DNA of 15,483 nucleotides from Prevotellaceae bacterium (GCA_031255055.1 JAIRTG010000039.1:1-15483); one strand, 5' to 3'; counted from the stretch's first letter, positions 7,031-14,957 are shown. A program made the numbers and translations. The notes: generated from the letters alone by a model not told the origin.

Positions 7031-7140
7031 CGGGGCGTTGCGGGGCAGAGCCCCGCAGAGGGGGTAGCGAAAGACCGCCGCAGGCGGGCTGACGCGAGGG
7101 GGAGACTTCCCCCCCCCTAATTCTCTTTCTCTTTCTCTTT
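7031..7140. repeat. Right GC-rich inverted arm
   Basis: Reverse complement of the left arm at about 6148-6257. It has the same internal hairpin (TGCGGGGC / GCCCCGCA, here with loop AGA), the same CT-rich end, and nine C in a row (7109-7117) facing the left arm's ten G. Confidence 0.9.
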
Positions 7141-7146
7141 GTTCAA

Positions 7147-7186
7147 GGAAGACCGCAGGCGGCTGTAGCGGGAGACTCCCCCCCCT
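7147..7186. repeat. Shortened extra copy of the GC-rich arm
   Basis: GAAGACCGCAGGCGGCTGTAG, followed by GGGAGACT, a C-run (7178-7185) and TAA, repeats the middle of the right arm in the same orientation but lacks the CCCCTCTGCGGGG hairpin part. It lies directly outside the right arm. Confidence 0.75.
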
Positions 7187-7206
7187 AAATATCCCTCTCT
7201 AACTCT

Positions 7207-7248
7207 TTCGATTGTGGAAATGTAAAATTCGATTGTGGAAATGTAAAA
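7207..7248. repeat. 21-bp tandem duplication
   Basis: TTCGATTGTGGAAATGTAAA plus one A occurs twice back to back (7207-7227 and 7228-7248) with no difference between the copies. It lies about 60 bases upstream of the SPOR-folE promoter. Role unknown. Confidence 0.92.
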
Positions 7249-7307
7249 ACGGCGCCTGCATCTTACGGCGTCGGGCAGGGCAAAAAAGCGAATAATAGTA
7301 TATTCGA

Positions 7308-7337
7308 TTGAAATAAAATAAGATTTTAATACCTTTG
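7308..7337 (+). promoter_or_regulatory. Bacteroidota-type promoter for the SPOR-folE operon
   Basis: TTG (7308-7310), a 19-base spacer, and TACCTTTG (7330-7337) form the best match to the Bacteroidota consensus in the window. The start codon at 7352 lies only 14 bases past the -7 element, so the leader should be about 5-12 bases long. Confidence 0.8.
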
Positions 7338-7351
7338 CACAAAAATAGAAT

Positions 7352-7828
7352 ATGAGACATTTAAGTTTTATCATCGTCGGCCTGCTGTTTTGCACTTCGG
7401 TCGCATCGGCCCAAGAGCCGCCGACTGCCAAAAGCGAAACCTTAGAGCTAATTGAGACTCCCGACTCGTCAACAAATGCTTATATACGTGTTTTTCAGGA
7501 TAAACGGATGGAAGATGTAATGATGGAAAAACGCATAGTAAACAAAAATGCGATTGTCCAAGTTTACAGGGTACAGGTGTTTTCGAGCAATGTGCAACGC
7601 GAAGCTAAAACAAACGCCTATAATATTGAAAGACAAATTCGTGAAAAATTTCCGGAACATGATGTGTATGTCAGCTACAGTTCGCCGTTTTGGAAAGTGC
7701 GTGTTGGCGATTTTTTTACCATGGGAGATGCACGGAGGTTTCAGGCAGAACTGATAAAAATGTTTCCCGCACTGAAAAACGATACCTATCCGGTGATGGA
7801 ACAAATCAACGCAAGTCAAATCAGATAA
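7352..7828 (+). CDS. Exported SPOR-domain protein
   Basis: A 158-residue protein with a Sec signal peptide at residues 1-20 ('MRHLSFIIVGLLFCTSVASA', likely cleaved before Q21). There is no lipobox cysteine, so the mature protein should be periplasmic. A charged linker follows, then a SPOR-like domain at about 70-150 ('QVYRVQVFSSN', 'REKFPEHDVYVSYSSPFWKVRVGDF', 'ARRFQAELIKMFP'). SPOR domains bind glycan strands lacking stem peptides, often at the division septum, so an envelope or cell-division role is likely but inferred. The protein has no other recognisable domain. It shares a strong promoter with folE, which starts 6 bases after its stop. Confidence 0.88.
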   Translation: MRHLSFIIVGLLFCTSVASAQEPPTAKSETLELIETPDSSTNAYIRVFQDKRMEDVMMEKRIVNKNAIVQVYRVQVFSSNVQREAKTNAYNIERQIREKFPEHDVYVSYSSPFWKVRVGDFFTMGDARRFQAELIKMFPALKNDTYPVMEQINASQIR

Positions 7829-7834
7829 ATAAGA

Positions 7835-8431
7835 ATGGATTTCAACATCAACAACGCTGTCCCCTTTGATGAAATAAAGACACGCGACATTGCCTTTCAT
7901 TATCAAGAAATAATCAAACTTTTAGGAGAAAACGTCGAACGTGAAGGATTACTCAAAACACCGATACGGGTGGCGCGTGCCATGCAGTTTCTCACTCAGG
8001 GATACGGGCAAGACCCCGAAAATATACTCCGTTCGGCCATGTTTACGGAAAACTATCGTCAGATGGTCGTTGTCAAAGACATCGACTTCTATTCTATGTG
8101 CGAACATCATATACTCCCTTTTTTTGGTAAGGCGCATGTGGGCTACATTCCTAACAAAAAAATAACCGGATTGAGCAAGATCGCACGTGTTGTTGACGTC
8201 TTCGCTCATCGCCTGCAGGTGCAGGAACGCATGACTACTCAGATAAAAGAATGTATCCAACGTACGCTGAATCCGATGGGCGTGATGGTGATCGTCGAAG
8301 CCCAGCACCTGTGTATGCAGATGCGGGGCGTTCAAAAACAACATTCGATTACCACTACGTCGGACTTCACCGGCGTCTTCAGGGAACAAAAAACCCGCGA
8401 AGAATTTATGAGCCTGATAAAAAATAGCTAA
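7835..8431 (+). CDS. folE: GTP cyclohydrolase I (type IA, zinc-dependent)
   Basis: A 198-residue enzyme that turns GTP into 7,8-dihydroneopterin triphosphate, the first step of tetrahydrofolate (and queuosine-type pterin) synthesis in the cytoplasm. The zinc ligands are visible: C89 and H92 in 'CEHHILPFFGKAHVGYIP', and C160 in 'EAQHLCMQMRGVQKQ'. H91 matches the catalytic histidine of the family. Other family blocks are 'GLLKTPIRVARAM', 'GLSKIARVVDVFAHRLQVQERMT' and 'TTSDFTGVF'. Length is normal for a bacterial FolE. It is the second gene of an operon with the SPOR protein and ends 9 bases from the convergent gpmI stop, so the two 3' ends probably overlap as transcripts. Confidence 0.97.
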   Translation: MDFNINNAVPFDEIKTRDIAFHYQEIIKLLGENVEREGLLKTPIRVARAMQFLTQGYGQDPENILRSAMFTENYRQMVVVKDIDFYSMCEHHILPFFGKAHVGYIPNKKITGLSKIARVVDVFAHRLQVQERMTTQIKECIQRTLNPMGVMVIVEAQHLCMQMRGVQKQHSITTTSDFTGVFREQKTREEFMSLIKNS

Positions 8432-8440
8432 CAATACATC

Positions 8441-9964
8441 TCATCCGATCAAACAGTTCCCTGTCATTTCCGCCGGAATGGGGATTCCCATAATGTGACA
8501 GATGGATGGCGCTACGTCGGCCAAAATGCCGTTTTCGACCGTTGCGCCTTTGTTTTCGGAGATGTATATAAACGGCACGGGATTCAATGAATGAGCCGTA
8601 TTGGGTGATCCGTCGGCATTTTCGGCATGATCGGCGTTCCCGTGATCGGCAATGATAACAACTTCGTAATCATTTACGATAGCCGATTCTACCACCTTTT
8701 CCACACACCGGTCGATTGTCTTTACAGCCTGCTCTATTGCGGGATAAACACCTGTATGCCCGACCATGTCGCCATTGGCGAAATTCAGCGCAATAAAATC
8801 GTATTGCTGCTTATTCAGCGCATCGACAAGCGCTTCGGCGACTTCGGGCGCACTCATTTCGGGTTTCAGGTCGTATGTTGCCACTTTGGGCGACGGTATC
8901 AGAATACGTTCTTCGCCTTCAAATTCGGTCTCACGTCCGCCGGAAAAGAAGAATGTCACATGTGCAAACTTTTCCGTTTCGGCGATTCTCAACTGTTTGA
9001 AGCCAAGCGACGAAATGTATTCGCCCAACGTATTCCGTACATTTTCCTTGTCGAACAGCACATGCAGGCCTTTGAAAGAGGAATCATAAGGCGTCATGCA
9101 GTAGTACTGCAACGGGATGGTCTTCATACCGAACTCAGGCATATCTTGTTGTGTCAGTACGATTGTCAATTCTTTTGCCCTGTCGTTGCGGTAATTGAAA
9201 AATACCACGACATCATTTTCTTCAATAACGGCCACCGGACAGCCGTTGTGATCTACCGCAACAATCGGTTTGATAAATTCATCCGTCACACCGGCGTCGT
9301 ACGAATCTTGCATCGCTTTCGACAAATCGTCGGCGGGCGTTCCTTTTCCGTTTACAATCAAATCGTATGCTTCTTTCACCCGTTCCCATCGCTTGTCCCT
9401 GTCCATTGCATAATAGCGTCCGACGATCGATGCTATTTTGCCGGCGGACTTTTCCGTGTGGTTTTGCAACTGTTCAATAAATATCTTTCCGCTTTTGGGG
9501 TCGGTATCGCGTCCGTCCATGAAGCAGTGAATGTATGTTTCATCCAATCCGTATTCTCGGGCTATATCACAGAGTTTAAACAAGTGATTCAGCGAACTAT
9601 GTACGCCTCCGTCGGACACCAGTCCCATGAAATGAATCTTTTTGTGATTGTCGCGGGCATACGAAAAGGCATTGACGATCTCGGGGTTTTGCAGGATACT
9701 GTTATCCCGGCAGGCAATGTTTATCTTCACCAAATCCTGATACACAATACGTCCTGCGCCGATATTCAAATGTCCCACTTCCGAATTGCCCATTTGTCCG
9801 TCGGGCAATCCCACATTTTCGCCCGAAGCTTGTAGCTGTGCGTGCGGATAGTTTTTCAGTAACGAATCCCAGTAAGGAGTCGGTGTATTATAAATCACAT
9901 CGGCGTGGCTTTTATTACCGATTCCCCAGCCGTCGAGAATCATCAACAATGCTTTTTTTCTCAT
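8441..9964 (-). CDS. gpmI: 2,3-bisphosphoglycerate-independent phosphoglycerate mutase
   Basis: A 507-residue cytoplasmic enzyme of the alkaline-phosphatase superfamily that interconverts 3- and 2-phosphoglycerate in glycolysis and gluconeogenesis through a phosphoserine intermediate and two Mn2+ ions. The metal-binding 'LDGWG' begins the protein (D11). The phosphorylated serine is S61 in 'GNSEVGHLNIGAGR'. 'VSDGGVHS' is at 117-124, 'DGRDTDP' at about 150, 'YRNDRAKEL' at 258-266, 'NGDMVGHTG' at 397-405 and 'ADHGNADHAEN' at 439-449. Length is typical (about 510). The usual SDGGVHSH block reads SDGGVHSS here: the first histidine (H122) is kept and the second is serine. It is transcribed alone and converges on folE. 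Confidence 0.97.
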   Translation of the reverse strand: MRKKALLMILDGWGIGNKSHADVIYNTPTPYWDSLLKNYPHAQLQASGENVGLPDGQMGNSEVGHLNIGAGRIVYQDLVKINIACRDNSILQNPEIVNAFSYARDNHKKIHFMGLVSDGGVHSSLNHLFKLCDIAREYGLDETYIHCFMDGRDTDPKSGKIFIEQLQNHTEKSAGKIASIVGRYYAMDRDKRWERVKEAYDLIVNGKGTPADDLSKAMQDSYDAGVTDEFIKPIVAVDHNGCPVAVIEENDVVVFFNYRNDRAKELTIVLTQQDMPEFGMKTIPLQYYCMTPYDSSFKGLHVLFDKENVRNTLGEYISSLGFKQLRIAETEKFAHVTFFFSGGRETEFEGEERILIPSPKVATYDLKPEMSAPEVAEALVDALNKQQYDFIALNFANGDMVGHTGVYPAIEQAVKTIDRCVEKVVESAIVNDYEVVIIADHGNADHAENADGSPNTAHSLNPVPFIYISENKGATVENGILADVAPSICHIMGIPIPAEMTGNCLIG

Positions 9965-10011
9965 AATGTTAATCTAAAAAATCGAACGAATATCTTATTT
10001 AATAAAGGGCG

Positions 10012-10019
10012 TAAAGGTA
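10012..10019 (-). promoter_or_regulatory. Possible -7 element for gpmI
   Basis: On the minus strand TACCTTTA differs from TAnnTTTG at one base. It lies about 47 bases before the gpmI start. No -33 TTG is seen at the normal spacing. Confidence 0.35.
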
Positions 10020-10094
10020 CGGATTTTTTACTTTTTGCTTCTTATCCCCTAATGCCTTTTTCTGACACCGGCTTTCGACTGTCGATTTTGTCTG

Positions 10095-10112
10095 CGGCGA
10101 ATCGGTTCGCCG
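10095..10112. other. Small hairpin in the gpmI/ROK intergenic region
   Basis: CGGCGAA (10095-10101) and TTCGCCG (10106-10112) pair perfectly around TCGG. There is no T-run on either side, so it is not an intrinsic terminator. The remainder of the 264-base gap (9965-10228) holds the gpmI promoter candidate and the ROK terminator. Confidence 0.45.
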
Positions 10113-10159
10113 GCGCGGACTTAGAAACGGTGTTCTTTTATTACGGATCGCCTGTGGTT

Positions 10160-10203
10160 CAAAAAAAGAAAGCAGGAAGAAAACGGTTTCGTTTCCTTCC
10201 TGC
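10160..10203 (-). terminator. Rho-independent terminator of the permease-ROK operon
   Basis: A stem of about 14 bp (10172-10185 with 10190-10203, one mismatch) encloses a 4-base loop. On the minus strand it is followed by TTTCTTTTTTT. It begins 25 bases past the ROK stop codon. Confidence 0.9.
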
Positions 10204-10228
10204 CCGATTTGCTGTTCCGACGCTTTGA

Positions 10229-11185
10229 TTATACTTCCCAAGCAAGCGCACTTGCTCCGAGAACCGCTGCGTCGGATTCTCGCAGTTCAGATGTGAGCAG
10301 TTTGATTTTTCCTTGCCAGAGTTTGAGCAGGTTTTTCTCCAAGTGTTCTTTTATCGGATCCTTGATGAGGTTGCCGGCTCTTGTCAGGCCGCCGAAAAGA
10401 ATGATTGCTTCCGGCGAACTGAATGCGACAAAGTCGGCCAGGGCTTCGCCTAATATTTTTCCGGTATATTGGAAAATTTCTTTTGCTACTTCGTCGCCTT
10501 GAATGGCTTTTTCATAGACGTCTTTCGATGTGATGCTCGATGCGGCTGCGTTTCTCAGCAGACTTGGTTTGTCTGTCGTTTCGAGGATTTCACGGGCCGA
10601 ACGTGCTACTCCTGTTGCCGAAGCATAGGTTTCCAAGCAGCCTGTGCGTCCGCATCCGCACATTCTTCCGTTATTTCTTACCGAAATGGTGTGTCCCAAT
10701 TCTCCGGCGAAACCGTCGTGGCCATAGACCACTTTTCCGTCGATCACAATGCCGCTGCCAACGCCTGTGCCGAGTGTGATGACGATGAAGTTTTTCATGC
10801 CGCGTGCCGCGCCGTAGGTCATTTCACCAATGGCTGCCGCGTTCGCATCGTTTGTTAGTGCAACCGGTACGCCGAATTTTGCCGACATCAGCTTGGCCAG
10901 TGGTACGATTCCTTTCCAGAGCAGATTGGGAGCAAATTCGATGTTTCCGTTATAATAATTCCCATTGGGAGCGCCGACGCCTATTCCCCGTATTTTCTCG
11001 ATGCCGCCGACTTGTTCAATCAATCTCATCAATTCTCCGTGTAGATCGTCGATGTATCGATTGATGTCGATGTGCTTGTCTGTTCTGATTTTACTTTTGA
11101 CGAGTACGTTTCCCCTGGCGTCGACAATGCCGAAATCGGTATTTGTCCCGCCGATGTCCATTCCTACTACATAAGGTTTTTTCAT
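10229..11185 (-). CDS. ROK-family sugar kinase (probable glucokinase)
   Basis: A 318-residue cytoplasmic ROK kinase. The ATP phosphate-binding 'GMDIGGTNTDFGIVD' lies at residues 8-22, the catalytic aspartate D113 in 'LTNDANAAAIGE', a second phosphate loop in 'ITLGTGVGSGI' (136-146), and 'GFAGELGHTI' at 158-167. The zinc site of ROK proteins is complete: H165 with C176, C178 and C183 in 'CGCGRTGCLE'. There is no N-terminal helix-turn-helix, so it is a kinase and not a ROK repressor. Its partner gene, an FHS sugar permease, ends 31 bases upstream, which supports phosphorylation of an imported hexose. Glucose is the likely substrate; N-acetylglucosamine, mannose or fructose kinases of this family look similar and cannot be excluded. 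Confidence 0.93.
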   Translation of the reverse strand: MKKPYVVGMDIGGTNTDFGIVDARGNVLVKSKIRTDKHIDINRYIDDLHGELMRLIEQVGGIEKIRGIGVGAPNGNYYNGNIEFAPNLLWKGIVPLAKLMSAKFGVPVALTNDANAAAIGEMTYGAARGMKNFIVITLGTGVGSGIVIDGKVVYGHDGFAGELGHTISVRNNGRMCGCGRTGCLETYASATGVARSAREILETTDKPSLLRNAAASSITSKDVYEKAIQGDEVAKEIFQYTGKILGEALADFVAFSSPEAIILFGGLTRAGNLIKDPIKEHLEKNLLKLWQGKIKLLTSELRESDAAVLGASALAWEV

Positions 11186-11216
11186 GATATTGCAATTGTA
11201 TATTTAATTTCCGTAA

Positions 11217-12533
11217 TCAGTTTGTTTTGATGTCTTTGTTCACGTTTTTGCTTCCGACCAGCGCATAGAAAAGTAAATAGGCCAATCCTGCAATGATGAT
11301 CCAGTAGCTTGTCATGTAGGTGGTCAAGTCGGCGACCCAGCTTTGTATGAGCGGAAGAATACCGCCACCTACCACCATCATCATAAAGATGCCGGAGGCC
11401 GCTGCTGTGTATTTTCCCAGACCTTCTACTGCCAGATTAAAAATACCTCCCCACATAATGGAAGTGCAAAGTCCGCAAAGAACGAGGAGTAACGCGCTTA
11501 GGGGAACTTGTGTCATCGCAAAAGAAGAACCTGTGAATACAGGCATCACCGTCGATACTGTTTTCGGCAAAAAGATGGCAATCAGTACGAGCAAGATTCC
11601 CAAGGCTGAAACCGATGTCAGCATCGTTTTGCTCGATATTTTCTTTCCTACGATGCTTCCGGTGAAACGTCCGATCAGCATCAGAAACCAATATGTGCCT
11701 GCCACAAAGCCTCCGATTTTGGGTGCGACGGCAGGGTCGAGTCCGGCGCCTTTGTCCGAAACATTCGACAGGAAAAAGTTCAGTATGCCGGGAATACCGA
11801 CTTCTACGCCGACGTATACAAAAATGCCGACGGCGCCCAAAACAAAGTGACGGAAAGCCCATGGAGATCGTTCAAAAACGGCGTCTTTTCCTTTTGCGCT
11901 TGATTCGGGTTCTTCAATTTTCACTAAAGCGAGTACGACGAAGGCGACGGCAAATACGCCTAAGGCGATGATCAATACCGGATTCACATCCGAAATCGCC
12001 GTATTTTTTGTCACGGTGCCAATCAAAGCGCCAACCAGCAATGGGGTTAACGTTCCCGCCAGTGAGTTGAACGTGCCTCCGATTTGAATAAGTTGGTTTC
12101 CTTTGTTTCCTCCGCCTCCGAGCAGGTTCAACATCGGGTTGACCACTGTGTTTAACATGCAAACAGAGAAGCCTGCAATAAATGCTCCCAGCAAATAGAC
12201 AATGAAATTGACAGGAAGTGTAGCCAGTGTTGTTTCGGCTGAAACAACGCCTGATAGATACTGAATGAAAACACCGGCAAATCCTACGGAAATTGCTGTA
12301 AGGGCTGTTTTTTTGTAACCGATTTTTGTTAACAATTTCCCTGCGGGAATCCCCATAAACAGGTAGGCGGCAAAGTTCATGAGGTTACCCAACATTCCTA
12401 AGAAGTTGGAACCTTCAAATTTATTGCTCCAAATGACTCCGATGGGAGCCGCAAGATTTGTGACAAATGAAATCATCGCAAACAAGGCAATCATCATAAT
12501 GATCGACAGTGTATAACTCTTTTTTTGACTCAT
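11217..12533 (-). CDS. FHS/MFS-family sugar:H+ symporter (GluP/FucP-like)
   Basis: A 438-residue, very hydrophobic inner-membrane protein with about 12 predicted membrane spans. The first half carries 'NLMNFAAYLFMGIPAGKLLTKIGYKK' split over TM2-TM3, a typical MFS cytoplasmic loop. It also has the FHS-type stretch 'NTVVNPMLNLLGGGGNKG' and 'QIGGTFNSLAGTLTPLLVG', which corresponds to the N-P...FNSLG...P region of fucose and glucose/galactose permeases. A charged central loop ('VKIEEPESSAKGKDAVFERS') divides the halves. It is the first gene of an operon with the ROK kinase, so a hexose that needs phosphorylation is its likely cargo. The exact sugar is not shown by the sequence. A promoter element lies at 12592-12599. 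Confidence 0.9.
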   Translation of the reverse strand: MSQKKSYTLSIIMMIALFAMISFVTNLAAPIGVIWSNKFEGSNFLGMLGNLMNFAAYLFMGIPAGKLLTKIGYKKTALTAISVGFAGVFIQYLSGVVSAETTLATLPVNFIVYLLGAFIAGFSVCMLNTVVNPMLNLLGGGGNKGNQLIQIGGTFNSLAGTLTPLLVGALIGTVTKNTAISDVNPVLIIALGVFAVAFVVLALVKIEEPESSAKGKDAVFERSPWAFRHFVLGAVGIFVYVGVEVGIPGILNFFLSNVSDKGAGLDPAVAPKIGGFVAGTYWFLMLIGRFTGSIVGKKISSKTMLTSVSALGILLVLIAIFLPKTVSTVMPVFTGSSFAMTQVPLSALLLVLCGLCTSIMWGGIFNLAVEGLGKYTAAASGIFMMMVVGGGILPLIQSWVADLTTYMTSYWIIIAGLAYLLFYALVGSKNVNKDIKTN

Positions 12534-12591
12534 AAAATAAGGTATTAAAAAATTAGTTTGATTGATGAAAGAATCGCTTTAAAAAAGCAAC

Positions 12592-12599
12592 CAAAAGTA
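12592..12599 (-). promoter_or_regulatory. Bacteroidota-type -7 element for the permease-ROK operon
   Basis: On the minus strand TACTTTTG is a perfect TAnnTTTG match, giving a leader of about 50 bases before the start at 12533. No clear -33 TTG is present; the expected place is a T-rich run. Confidence 0.58.
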
Positions 12600-12721
12600 C
12601 GATTTTATTTTTAAAAATGCACGGTTATTCTCTAATTCCGGGAATATTACCTTGTTTTTTTGTTAAAATACAATCATTTTGGTATGTATTTGCGAAAAAG
12701 GCGAACAAAAAACAGATGTAT

Positions 12722-14911
12722 CTACAGGTTTTTGAACAGGAAATCGCTCATTCTTCTGTAGAGATGTCTTCTTGTCTGTTTTCCTAAAATGCTGTGATTT
12801 TTGTCGGTATAGAGTTGCATTTCGAACTGTTTATCGGCTTCCACAAGTCGTTGGATATACGTCATTGTGTTTTGTACATGCACATTGTCGTCGGCCGTAC
12901 CGTGTATGATAAGCAGGTTTCCGTTCAGGTTGTTGACGTTCAACAAGGGGGAACTGTTTTCATAGCCCTTAAAATTTTCCTGCGGACGACGCATAAAGCG
13001 TTCAGTGTATGCTGTGTTGTAGAATCGCCAGTCGGTTACGGGCGCCACCGCGATGCCTGCCCTAAAAATGCTGTCCGAACTCAACGCCATGAGTGTCATA
13101 AATCCCCCGAAACTCCAGCCCCAGATACCTATCCGGCTTTCGTCGATATACGATTGTCGGGCAAAATATTCGGCGGCTGCTATCTGGTCTTTTGTTTCCA
13201 AAATGCCCAACTGTCGGCAGGTGCATTTTCTGAACTCGCTGCCGCGTGCAGCCGTCCCCCGACCGTCGATGCAGGCGACCACATAGCCGTTTTCAGCCAA
13301 ATAGTATTCCCATCCTACGTTCCATCTGTCTCTTACTTCCTGCGAATCGGGGCCGCTGTATTGTACCAACAGCAAAGGGTATTTTTTGTCTGTTTCAAGA
13401 TGTTCGGGCTTTACAACCCAACCGTTCAGTTCGATGTTTTCGGAGGTGGTGAAAGAGAAAAACTCTTTTTTCGGGAGTTGCAATTCGTTGAATTTCTGTA
13501 AAAGAGCCGTGTTTTCTTCAATCACTCTGATTTGTTTGCCGTTTGCATCATATAAACTCAACTTATTGGGTGTTTCGAGTTTCGAAAAATTGTCGATAAA
13601 ACAGCTCAATGTTTTATTGAAATAGGCGATATGCGTTCCCGAACCGTTTGTCAGACGTGTTTTTTTGCCTTTTTTGTTGACCGAATAAATGTCTCTTCTT
13701 AAAGGGGATGTTTCGGCCGACTGGTAATAGAGTATGTCGTTTTTCGTATCGTAGCCATAGACGTCTGTTACATCCCAGTTTCCTTTGGTCAATTGTTTCA
13801 TCAAATTCCCATTCGTACCATATTGATACACGTGTCGGTATCCGTCGCGTTCGCTTAGGGTGATGAATGTATTTTTTTTGTCGATGAATTGCAGCTTGTC
13901 GATGTTGCTGTAGTCGACATAATGATTGTCTTCCTCCGTCAGGATGAGTTTCGACAAAGTGCTTTTGGGATTCGAGAGAAACATTTCCAACCGGTTCTGA
14001 TTCCGGTTGAGACGGAATACCGCCAATTGTTCTTCCGAATTTGTCCATTTGATGCGCGGAATATAAAAATCGGTATGCTTGCTGTCGTCCAGCTTCATCG
14101 TTTTCGTCGACTTGTAGTAGTCGTCATACACACATACGCTCACAATCGAATTATTTTCGCCTGCTTTCGGGTATTTGATCTTTGAACTGTTGGGGTAGAG
14201 TGTCACTTCTTCGTCTGTTTCGGGTTTTGGTGTCAGGTACATCGGCATGGTAAATTCTTTTACATCGCTTTCGTCGAATTTCACATAAGCGAGCATTTTG
14301 CTGTCGGGACTCCATGCAAAATAACGCACCTGACCGAATTCTTCCTCATACACCCAATCGGCGATGCCGTTGATTGTTTTTCCGGCTTCACCGTCTTTTG
14401 TGATAGCGCTTTCGGTTCCGAAGTCCATTTTTTTCAGATACAGGTTGTTTTCCCTTGCAAAGGCAATGTATCTGCCGTCGGGAGAGAAAAGCGGCGCTTC
14501 CTGCGCACCATATTCCGACAGTGGTGTCAGCTCGTTTCGGGCTATTTCAAAAACATAATAATCGGCCGTAAAACTCCTTCTGTAGCGGTAAACGGCATTT
14601 TCATACACAAGTATCCGCTTTTCTTCGGGACAAAACTCGTATCCCAGAACGGTTTTCATCGGCGATTCGTCTCGCAAATGTGCAATGTCCAGAACGGTGT
14701 CGACAACCTGACCTGTTTTGTAGCTGTATTTCAGGATGTATTTATTTTCGACCAGTAGCGTATAATGTTCTCCGTCGTTCATCGAGCGGGGGATATCATA
14801 TTTTGCCGGGCGAAATTCGCCGTCGGTTATTTTATACAGTAATTCGTAATCGTGCGAGTAGGAAGAAATGATAGAAAATGCGTACAGGGAAGTGATTAAA
14901 ATGCGTTTCAT
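12722..14911 (-). CDS. Dipeptidyl peptidase IV (S9B serine peptidase), exported
   Basis: A 729-residue exported prolyl-type peptidase that removes X-Pro (and X-Ala) dipeptides from peptide N-termini. A signal peptide covers about residues 1-19. Residues 40-480 form the eight-bladed beta-propeller, which carries the substrate N-terminus clamp 'DWVYEEEF' (185-192). The alpha/beta hydrolase domain follows: Y518 in 'QYSGPDSQ' for the oxyanion hole, the nucleophile S600 in 'GWSFGG', D674 and N676 in 'HGTADDNVH', and H706 in 'YTDKNHS'. The triad is complete, and the 'EEE' clamp marks DPP IV rather than other S9 peptidases. Length matches the known Porphyromonas enzyme (about 720). No lipobox is seen, so it is probably periplasmic. 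It is divergent from a POT peptide transporter, which suggests uptake of its products. No strong terminator was found downstream. Confidence 0.96.
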   Translation of the reverse strand: MKRILITSLYAFSIISSYSHDYELLYKITDGEFRPAKYDIPRSMNDGEHYTLLVENKYILKYSYKTGQVVDTVLDIAHLRDESPMKTVLGYEFCPEEKRILVYENAVYRYRRSFTADYYVFEIARNELTPLSEYGAQEAPLFSPDGRYIAFARENNLYLKKMDFGTESAITKDGEAGKTINGIADWVYEEEFGQVRYFAWSPDSKMLAYVKFDESDVKEFTMPMYLTPKPETDEEVTLYPNSSKIKYPKAGENNSIVSVCVYDDYYKSTKTMKLDDSKHTDFYIPRIKWTNSEEQLAVFRLNRNQNRLEMFLSNPKSTLSKLILTEEDNHYVDYSNIDKLQFIDKKNTFITLSERDGYRHVYQYGTNGNLMKQLTKGNWDVTDVYGYDTKNDILYYQSAETSPLRRDIYSVNKKGKKTRLTNGSGTHIAYFNKTLSCFIDNFSKLETPNKLSLYDANGKQIRVIEENTALLQKFNELQLPKKEFFSFTTSENIELNGWVVKPEHLETDKKYPLLLVQYSGPDSQEVRDRWNVGWEYYLAENGYVVACIDGRGTAARGSEFRKCTCRQLGILETKDQIAAAEYFARQSYIDESRIGIWGWSFGGFMTLMALSSDSIFRAGIAVAPVTDWRFYNTAYTERFMRRPQENFKGYENSSPLLNVNNLNGNLLIIHGTADDNVHVQNTMTYIQRLVEADKQFEMQLYTDKNHSILGKQTRRHLYRRMSDFLFKNL

Positions 14912-14957
14912 GAAATGTTTATTTACAAATTAAAACTATTTTACAGGACTAAGAGCG

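Larger units (their letters stand above)
6130..7186. repeat. Composite nested repeat island between korB and the SPOR gene
   Basis: A gene-free block of about 1 kb made almost wholly of repeats. In order: a left GC-rich arm (6130-6257), facing heptamer arrays (6264-6356), two tandem 107-bp units (6354-6568), a seven-unit 42-bp array (6587-6865), a third 107-bp unit (6903-7009), a right GC-rich arm in inverse orientation (7031-7140), and a shortened extra arm copy (7147-7186). No transposase or other gene is present. The inverted arms give it the outline of a non-autonomous element or a repeat hot spot, but target-site duplications could not be identified. The parts are listed separately. Confidence 0.8.

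Noticed and set aside
8627..9835. 402-residue plus-strand frame
   Set aside because: It is antisense to gpmI, which has all family motifs. The long open frame results from the codon composition of gpmI.
12655..12735. Intrinsic terminator for dipeptidyl peptidase IV
   Set aside because: Only a 4-bp AGAT/ATCT pairing precedes a T-run near 12711; too weak to call.
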